From: Saccoglossus kowalevskii
Lineage: Eukaryota > Hemichordata > Enteropneusta > Harrimaniidae
DNA: 11,741 nucleotides
Assembly (NCBI RefSeq): GCF_000003605.2
Contig: NW_003156236.1
Span: forward strand, 127,629 to 139,369
Reading direction: 5' to 3'
Part shown: positions 9,101 through 11,741 of the stretch, in pieces
Position numbering within the stretch: the stretch's first letter is position 1
Layout: each line of letters opens with the position of its first letter
Made by a program: the position numbers and the translations under genes
The notes under the pieces: model-generated
Told to the model about the DNA's origin: nothing
Databases searched by the model: none
The model's input: only the letters and a program-made list of their open reading frames with translations

Positions 9101-11008
9101 TTTTTATTGTATTCAACTGGTCTCCTTTGAGTCATAGATCACTGGTAATTTGCATACACCTGGCACTCATTGATGGATTAGTCAATGAGTATTGACAGCA
9201 ATATTGAATTATAAAACGTTTATACCGGTATAACATTTGTATAACATCCACAGTTTTTTCAGCAAGGAGCACAAAGCTAGAGATTTGCTTATAAAAAATA
9301 GTTATGATAATACATATCAACAGCTTTCATTCAAATTAAAATATTACCAGTAATATTATTAATTGGCTAATACTGTGGAATACTTTATTTTCGCTGGAAT
9401 TAATTTTCGCTGAAAAGGCTTTTTGGGCGTTTTGCTTGGAATTTATTTTCACTGATTTTTGATGAATTTAATGTGAAATATAGAAAAAAAAGTATATTCA
9501 CTGGAATTTATTTTCACTGAGTCATCCCTTCAGCGAAAATAAATTCCAAGCGAAAATAAAGTATTCTACAGTAAGCTAAACATTGTGTACACTGCCCCCT
9601 TGAATTTCTAATGGTCAACTGCTAAAGGAAAGAATTTATTATAATGAATTGTGAAGCATCAGCTGGCAAGTTATATTTGAAGACAATTTAGAGTGTACTC
9701 ACAGAAAATCTTTATCAGTTTCCATTGGTTCTAGCAATACTTTATCATATCCCTTCTTCTCGATTAAATATTTAGCCAAACTATCATAGGTGAGCTACAA
9801 ATGAAATCATTACAAATGTTTGAATTAAATATATTATTGGTATTATCTGATTGGAATAGAATGGATATTTTGACAAGAATGTGCTATCCAGGCTATATAT
9901 CTATTGAATTACAAACAACCAGTTGTCTCTGCGTTAGTTTTCTTTACTTGGTAAATGAGAAAAATGTATTTTGGTCCTACGTGTATTTTTGGTGAAATTC
10001 ATTGTTTCTCTTGGAATGTGTGAATTGATCGTTACCCTGAATGAAGGAGACTATTGCATAACATTAAAGGGTGGTAGTCGTCGCGCCACGCATGCGCAAG
10101 ATACATGGGTCTAATATAAATAAAGATGGCGACTTTGACTGTTGCGCAGATCAATGAGTACAAACTGAGACATACCAAACTTTGATTAAAAATTTTCAGG
10201 TGATTGGAAGATATCAAAGGAGACACCAGCGGTAATTAGTGCAAGTCGTGCCCAGGTCAAACCTCATACTTGTGATTTCAATTAGAAGAGCGCATAGGAT
10301 TGTGGGAGAATCAATGTTTATCAACAGAAATGTCGCACATGCGCAGCGCAATGACTACCGCCCTTTAAATTCACTGATGTAATCCAGACAAAAATTGCAA
10401 TAGAAAACTTGGGCAATTATACAGCTCTCACTACCACCCCGAGAATAAATTAACATGCAGAACTATGACTGACATATGTGATACGAGTATATATAATTTT
10501 TTTTTTTTTTTTTCGTCTTATAATTTTATTTTTGTAATAATTGACAGTGTAGCAAATTATACGTACGAATCATGCAATTGAAAGTCGAATATAAATATTT
10601 TTTATTCATTTTCAAATTTTGGTGAACGAAACATTTACGGAAGTCTAAGTTTAAGGCTAATAAAACACCCCGGTAAAAACTTGCTGCAGTTTATGCAGCT
10701 CTCTTGGTCGTGGTATACGTTCGGGGCGCAACGTAATATCAAAATAGCTTAAGCGCCCAATAAAAGCTGCCAAACTGCAGCAACAGTAACGACACGTGTG
10801 CATCGTCGCCGTAAACATCGCAGACATTATCACGATCATGATCATGTCAATAAATTGTTGTTAATACTTAAGTCAAATTATTGATTACAAAACACGGGTA
10901 TTTACTTACAGACATAACCTCATTAAGTTTATATTTTGCTATAGTATGATCTAAATCGAATCCGATTGCATCGAAGTCGTTTAGACAGAAGGTGTTGTCA
11001 GCAGCCAT
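29..11008 (-). CDS. NT5DC1: NT5DC1-like 5'-nucleotidase domain protein (HAD family), 10 exons, C-terminus off window
   Basis: Joined coding segments (minus strand): 11008-10910, 9794-9703, 6553-6372, 5242-5160, 4635-4551, 3925-3751, 2857-2760, 1345-1224, 1061-903 and 194-29, giving 1261 nt or about 420 residues. All junction phases agree. Resemblance to vertebrate NT5DC1, recognised from memory, runs collinearly through every exon. The HAD motifs are visible: motif I DLDHT (D18 nucleophile, D20 acid/base), motif II TSS near T223, motif III lysine in RKPGFF (K255), and motif IV GDSLRSD (D318, D323). The family (cN-II/NT5C2 relatives) consists of cytosolic Mg-dependent nucleotide phosphatases; the physiological substrate of NT5DC1 itself is not well established, so activity is inferred from intact catalytic residues only. 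No signal peptide or membrane segment is seen. The C-terminal 35-40 residues expected from the human length lie beyond position 1. Confidence 0.93.
203..528. other. Left part of intron 9, nothing recognised
   Basis: Unique-looking AT-rich intronic sequence between exon 10 and the minisatellite. There is no coding or repeat signal beyond a short GTTTGTCTGTTTGTTTG run near 338-354. Confidence 0.5.
529..873. repeat. 51-bp minisatellite, about 6.8 copies, in intron 9
   Basis: Copies start at 529, 580, 631, 682, 733, 784 and 834. The unit begins GGAGTGTCCC and includes GGAATACCCTTTGGGTTG and CCTACCTCACAA. Copies 1-2 and 3-4 are nearly identical as pairs, so a 102-bp block was duplicated recently; copy 6 has a 1-bp deletion. 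As 51 is 17 codons, the array stays open in several frames on both strands and produces long false ORFs. Confidence 0.92.
903..1061 (-). CDS. NT5DC1: NT5DC1-like exon 9 (HAD motif IV)
   Basis: Residues 313-365, exactly 53 codons, phase 0 on both sides. The acceptor is tctttag|GTT and the donor ACT|gtgagt. It begins VAYIGDSLRSDV, HAD motif IV with D318 and D323, and continues with LLVLEEMEVE as in the human LILEELRG. The donor is only about 30 nt from the start of a minisatellite. Confidence 0.91.
1224..1345 (-). CDS. NT5DC1: NT5DC1-like exon 8
   Basis: Residues 272-312. The acceptor is ttcacag|AT (phase 1) and the donor CCAAAA|gtaagt (phase 0). The peptide includes IYSQGNAENLMGLLRKVTEK, parallel to the WYSQGNAVHLYELLKKMTGK of human NT5DC1. 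The preceding acidic linker is variable in the family. Confidence 0.91.
1610..2610. repeat. Composite tandem array in intron 7
   Basis: Alternating modules. Module A (about 150 bp) runs from GCATCA(A/G)G through GTACCAAGTTTGAACGAAAT to a CAAAAATGGC block. Module B (about 130 bp) carries ATGACATGATGTATAATGAA and ATCAGTCAAA. The order is B-A-B-A-B-A-A, with equivalent A starts at about 1781, 2064, 2314 and 2464; the last two A units are exactly 150 bp apart. The junctions contain hairpins such as ATGGCCG..CGGCCAT. Unit size and the TACCAAGTTT motif relate it to the arrays in introns 5 and 2. Confidence 0.7.
2760..2857 (-). CDS. NT5DC1: NT5DC1-like exon 7 (HAD motif III)
   Basis: Residues 239-271 plus one base. 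The acceptor is atttacag|T and the donor CTAG|gtgaga. The correct frame reads FNLCITYARKPGFF, with K255 in the position of motif III (KPLFF in cN-II, KPGFF in NT5DC1). The longer open frame over the same bases is a different frame and is not the gene. Confidence 0.91.
3130..3370 (-). mobile_element. tRNA-derived SINE
   Basis: On the minus strand the head carries a Pol III A box TAGCGTAGTGG (3357-3347) and a B box GTTCAAATCC (3319-3310) at tRNA-like spacing. The body then runs left for about 170 bp and ends near a TAGCGCATTAAAT tail, which resembles LINE-type 3' tails. There is no tRNA acceptor-stem pairing, so it is not a functional tRNA gene. It sits in intron 6 in the same orientation as the host gene. 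Confidence 0.75.
3433..3512. repeat. Degenerate short tandem repeat
   Basis: Variants of ATTCTAATGTGAACCAAAAT recur about every 22-24 bp through four decayed copies. It is low complexity. The rest of 3371-3750 shows nothing else. Confidence 0.35.
3751..3925 (-). CDS. NT5DC1: NT5DC1-like exon 6 (HAD motif II)
   Basis: Residues 181-238 plus two bases. The acceptor is ctttctag|CA and the donor TTGG|gtaagt. It contains PEKYYEKCSEGLKKWLRSLK and then TSSHVDYAKFLLEFILG. TSS is HAD motif II (T223 by analogy with cN-II), placed exactly as in the human ITSSHSDY. Confidence 0.93.
4074..4126. mobile_element. Fragment of the 203-bp MITE family
   Basis: TATTTTCGCTGAAGGAATGA and the following TCAGTGAAAATAAAATCCAG match the reverse complement of the right-hand part of the element at 9371-9573 (around 9495-9545) with few differences. 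It lies in intron 5. Confidence 0.6.
4140..4470. mobile_element. Pearl-like element: two 149-bp units plus microsatellite
   Basis: Two diverged units share landmarks exactly 149 bp apart (GCGCA at 4209 and 4358), each followed by AGAGCAT..ATGTA.CAAGTTT.ATTGAAAT. The second unit runs into an ATAC/AC/AGAC microsatellite at about 4436-4478. Core units followed by a microsatellite is the pearl-type layout. It lies in intron 5. Confidence 0.55.
4551..4635 (-). CDS. NT5DC1: NT5DC1-like exon 5
   Basis: Residues 153-180 plus one base. The acceptor is tattttag|GAA and the donor GCTG|gtaaga. The peptide EFLPDVWAAFGNCYSRENFA corresponds to the TFDFWKDIVAAIQHNY region of human NT5DC1. Phase 0 in, phase 1 out. 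Confidence 0.88.
4636..5159 (-). other. Intron 4, GC-AG type
   Basis: The intron begins AAG|gcaagt (5159-5154) and ends ttttag (4641-4636). The only nearby GT, four bases further in, would break the phase with exon 5. It contains a short TTG trinucleotide run near 4972-4986 and two ACCGGTAAT motifs (4791-4799, 4909-4917). Confidence 0.85.
5160..5242 (-). CDS. NT5DC1: NT5DC1-like exon 4 with GC donor
   Basis: Residues 125-152. It is too short to stand out as an open frame and was found by searching for the expected segment. The acceptor tctttcag|AT continues phase 1 from exon 3. The peptide SFDLPGSILCARIIDL matches the YFDLPGALLCARVVDYL segment of NT5DC1. The donor is AAG|gcaagt, a GC donor, giving phase 0 and joining exon 5 in frame. 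Confidence 0.9.
5243..6371. other. Intron 3, no internal feature seen
   Basis: A 1129-bp intron between exons 3 and 4 with gttagt donor and ttcag acceptor in gene direction. The sequence is strongly AT-rich with homopolymer runs. The two small plus-strand open frames near 5855-6249 are rich in I, N, F and Y, as expected of chance translation of AT-rich DNA. Confidence 0.6.
6372..6553 (-). CDS. NT5DC1: NT5DC1-like exon 3
   Basis: Covers residues 64-124 plus one base of the next codon. The acceptor is atttcag|AAT and the donor CAG|gttagt (phase 1). It carries the conserved GNFLKL and LRASHG motifs of the 5'-nucleotidase family, followed by a lysine/glutamate-rich stretch matching the YGKKEWKHF region of human NT5DC1. 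Confidence 0.92.
6782..7071. mobile_element. 290-bp CAGGG-ended repeat element
   Basis: The left end CAGGGTTTTTTCTAG and the reverse complement of the right end CAGGGATTTTTTAAAC form short imperfect terminal repeats. Inside, a GAGGGAGCACTGC-type block near the left mirrors a GAGGGCGCTGTGCCTC block near the right. The base composition is GC-richer than the surrounding intron. CAGGG termini are common in hAT-type elements, but no 8-bp duplication is visible. Confidence 0.5.
7196..7453 (-). other. Unexplained open frame in intron 2
   Basis: This is an open stretch of about 85 codons with mixed, protein-like composition (for example FFPKIGQSYANATELATKIM). There is no ATG start: the first usable codon is GTG, and a TGA lies just upstream. 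It has no obvious splice acceptor, and the flanking exons 2 and 3 join in phase without it. I recognise no family. It may be chance or a fragment of an old element ORF. Confidence 0.25.
7555..8290. mobile_element. Pearl/Helentron-like non-autonomous element with 157-bp tandem units
   Basis: AGCTCCGCT is at the left (7575-7583) and again at the right (8255-8263). Between them lie degenerate, then well-conserved tandem units of exactly 157 bp (equivalent points 7824, 7981, 8138). A degenerate ACGG-type microsatellite lies at about 8222-8238. The right end folds into a hairpin (8255-8285) with AGCTCCGCT pairing to AGCAGAGCT. Left region, core tandem units, microsatellite and hairpin end match the architecture known for bivalve pearl elements and other Helentron-related elements. 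The assignment is inferred from architecture, not from homology. Confidence 0.6.
8291..8626. other. Intron 2 stretch without recognisable feature
   Basis: AT-rich, with no splice-competent coding segment. It contains one TACCGGTAAT motif at 8493-8502. Nothing else was seen. Confidence 0.5.
8627..8890. repeat. Repeat element with three copies of a 14-bp motif
   Basis: TAATAGAAGCCGCA occurs exactly at 8640-8653, 8715-8728 and 8754-8767. A near reverse complement, GGCTTCTAATA, lies around 8870. The left edge ACCGTAAAATCTG looks like a transposon terminus. This is probably a non-autonomous DNA element in intron 2, but the borders are uncertain. Confidence 0.5.
8891..9370. other. Intron 2 stretch without recognisable feature
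   Basis: AT-rich intronic DNA. The open frames are short and of low-complexity composition. Another ACCGGTA lies at 9224-9230. No repeat or coding signal was found. Confidence 0.5.
9371..9573. mobile_element. 203-bp MITE with ~46-bp terminal inverted repeats
   Basis: The left end begins TACTGTGGAATACTTTATTT and the right end, reverse-complemented, begins TACTGTAGAATACTTTATTT. Both continue through TTCGCT..GGAAT and end at a shared TTTTCGCTGAA block. The flanking hexamers ggctaa and agctaa differ at one base; alternatively the terminal TA is the duplication. Superfamily is undecided. The internal TTTATTTTCACTGA segments resemble the ends, so the element is built from repeats of one short motif. 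Confidence 0.8.
9703..9794 (-). CDS. NT5DC1: NT5DC1-like exon 2
   Basis: Encodes residues 34-63 plus two bases. The acceptor is ttgtag|CTC and the donor CT|gtgagt (phase 2). The peptide contains LAKYLIEKKGYDKVLL, which parallels the FLVKEKGYDKELL stretch of human NT5DC1. Confidence 0.9.
10068..10364. mobile_element. 297-bp MITE with ~34-bp terminal inverted repeats and TTAA target duplication
   Basis: The left end AGGGTGGTAGTCGTCGCGCC and the reverse complement of the right end AGGGCGGTAGTCATTGCGCT match. About 26 of the first 34 positions are identical, including a shared CGCATG block. TTAA lies directly outside both ends (10064-10067 and 10365-10368). TTAA duplication points to a piggyBac- or Kolobok-mobilised non-autonomous element; the AGGG terminus fits Kolobok better, but this is inference. 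There is no transposase ORF. The element sits in intron 1. Confidence 0.8.
10115..10185 (+). promoter_or_regulatory. Promoter-like module inside the TTAA MITE
   Basis: TATAAATA at 10115-10122 is followed at once by AAGATGGCGAC (YY1-like) at 10123-10133. An NRF1-like ACGCATGCGCA lies about 20 bp upstream. The ATG at 10126 opens a 19-codon frame that stops at 10183-10185. The strand is antisense to the host gene. Activity is unproven, and this may simply be how the element is built. Confidence 0.35.
10681..10783. repeat. Inverted repeat in intron 1
   Basis: TTGCTGCAGTTTATGCAGCT at 10681-10700 is nearly the reverse complement of the segment at 10765-10783. The ~65-bp spacer and flanks are richer in CG dinucleotides than the surrounding DNA. 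An open frame of about 60 codons on the minus strand across it has no recognisable family. This could be a small MITE remnant. A poly-T run lies further left, around 10499-10514. Confidence 0.55.
10910..11008 (-). CDS. NT5DC1: NT5DC1-like exon 1 (start codon, HAD motif I)
   Basis: Encodes residues 1-33. The ATG at 11008-11006 has a good Kozak context (A at -3, G at +4) and is followed by GFDLDHTIAKY, the HAD motif I with nucleophile D18 and D20. The start fits the family, whose members carry this motif about 15-20 residues from the N-terminus. The donor is TCT|gtaagt, phase 0. Confidence 0.93.
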
Positions 11009-11033
11009 TTTGATCGGTACTGTGATATGACAT
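10998..11033 (-). promoter_or_regulatory. Possible upstream ORF overlapping the start codon
   Basis: An ATG at 11033-11031, 25 nt upstream of the main start and in another frame, opens 11 codons and ends at a TGA (11000-10998) inside exon 1. It matters only if transcription starts upstream of it, which the sequence cannot show. Confidence 0.35.
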
Positions 11034-11130
11034 CGAGGCTGTCGTGATTCCCTAGTACAAAAGAAACTGCTACATTTGTGAGCAGCGCATGCGCTGACGT
11101 AAATTGCAGGGGTGTTTCTCAGAATGTGAT
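11009..11130 (-). promoter_or_regulatory. Compact NT5DC1-like promoter with NRF1 palindrome and CRE-like site
   Basis: The perfect palindrome AGCGCATGCGCT at 11084-11095 matches the NRF1 consensus, and TGACGTAA at 11095-11102, overlapping it by one base, matches a CRE/ATF site. Both lie 75-95 nt upstream of the start codon. No TATA box is seen. The CAAAATGGC around the start also resembles a YY1 site. The pattern is that of a TATA-less housekeeping promoter. The transcription start is not visible from sequence. Confidence 0.6.
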
Positions 11131-11133
11131 CAA

Positions 11134-11741
11134 AAGTACCAGTAATATATTTTTCAAAGTAATGGTAATTTTAAACTTGCCATTGAAAATCTGGTGATGA
11201 AACCACAACGTGCATTAGGTATTCTTAGGCAAACTATCACTTTACATAACCAAACTCTTTCTATTAGTAATGCTTTACAGCTTTTTAAAAGTACAGTCTT
11301 ACCGATCTTAATGTATGGCTCAGACAGTTGGGGGGCTTTTACCTTCAAGATTTACAAATCTAAACAGGATGATCAAATTGATACAAAAAGATTTGTTAAT
11401 AATCTCTTTAATGACAGATCACAATATGAGCAACTTCACATTAAGTTCAGTAAGAGTGTATTAGGAGTGCACAGGCGTTCAAGTATTATTGCTTCTAGAG
11501 CTGAACTTGGAAGTTATCCTGTTATTACTGAAATATGTGCACAATTATTTAAATACAAGAAAAGAATTGAAAACAACACCAGCAATTGCAGTCACTTAGT
11601 ACATTGTGCTTACATCTCAGAAACCAAAATCAAAGGTAATACATGGGCAACATTTGTAAATAAATTACAGGAGATAACTAAAACTGGTGATGCTGATGAC
11701 ATACTCTGCTTAAGTCAAAATTAAAGAAATCTATGTTGAAA
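11134..11741 (+). pseudogene. 5'-truncated non-LTR retrotransposon (LINE) reverse-transcriptase C-terminal fragment
   Basis: The frame from 11146 to a stop at 11722-11724 reads like the end of a LINE ORF2 reverse transcriptase. It contains NGNFKLAIENL, then the conserved VLPILMYGSDSWG, then LHIKFSKSVLGVHRRSS and AELGSYPV, the string typical of the post-palm region of CR1/Jockey-like and related non-LTR elements. The palm domain with its catalytic FADD box is absent. An in-frame stop at 11143-11145 interrupts a likely KYLG-type motif just upstream, and there is no natural start codon. It is a dead fragment; whether it continues to the right of the window cannot be seen. It lies head-to-head with the NT5DC1-like gene. 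Confidence 0.85.

Noticed and set aside
10657-10845. Minus-strand 62-codon frame as an alternative first exon
   Set aside because: There is no matching family peptide, it overlaps an inverted repeat, and exon 1 already joins exon 2 in phase.

Overview
This window is eukaryotic, AT-rich genomic DNA, most likely from a marine invertebrate animal; the phylum cannot be fixed from the sequence. It holds one spliced gene on the minus strand whose short exons (83-182 nt) sit in a sea of introns full of small transposable-element remnants. The repeat types (a tRNA-derived SINE, MITEs, pearl/Helentron-like elements with ~150-bp internal tandem units, a LINE reverse-transcriptase fragment) are typical of molluscs, echinoderms, hemichordates and similar animals.

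The gene is an NT5DC1-like member of the HAD-superfamily 5'-nucleotidase family. Ten coding exons can be joined in phase, from the start codon at 11008 down to a donor at 29/28. Together they encode about 420 residues. Compared from memory with human NT5DC1 (about 455 residues), only the last 35-40 residues are missing, and these must lie to the left of position 1. All four HAD catalytic motifs are present. One intron uses a GC-AG pair, and the exon 9/exon 10 junction needs the second of two closely spaced AG acceptors to stay in frame.

Layout from right to left (gene direction): 11134-11741 is a 5'-truncated LINE fragment on the plus strand, lying head-to-head with the gene. 11009-11130 is a compact promoter with an NRF1-type palindrome next to a CRE-like TGACGTAA. 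Exon 1 follows. Intron 1 holds a 297-bp MITE flanked by TTAA and a CpG-containing inverted repeat. Exon 2 follows. Intron 2 (3.1 kb) holds a 203-bp MITE, an element with a thrice-repeated 14-bp motif, a pearl-like element with 157-bp tandem units, an 80-codon ORF of unknown meaning and a CAGGG-ended element. After exon 3 comes intron 3, which is plain AT-rich DNA. Exon 4, the GC-AG intron and exon 5 follow. Intron 5 holds a second pearl-like element (149-bp units plus a microsatellite) and a fragment of the 203-bp MITE family. Exon 6 follows. Intron 6 holds the tRNA-derived SINE. Exon 7 follows. Intron 7 holds a roughly 1-kb composite tandem array. Exons 8 and 9 follow. Intron 9 holds a 51-bp minisatellite, and exon 10 ends the window.

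No prokaryotic genes, operons, CRISPR arrays, tRNA or rRNA genes are present. Most long open frames here are chance or repeat artefacts. The real exons were found by splice-site phase and family resemblance.
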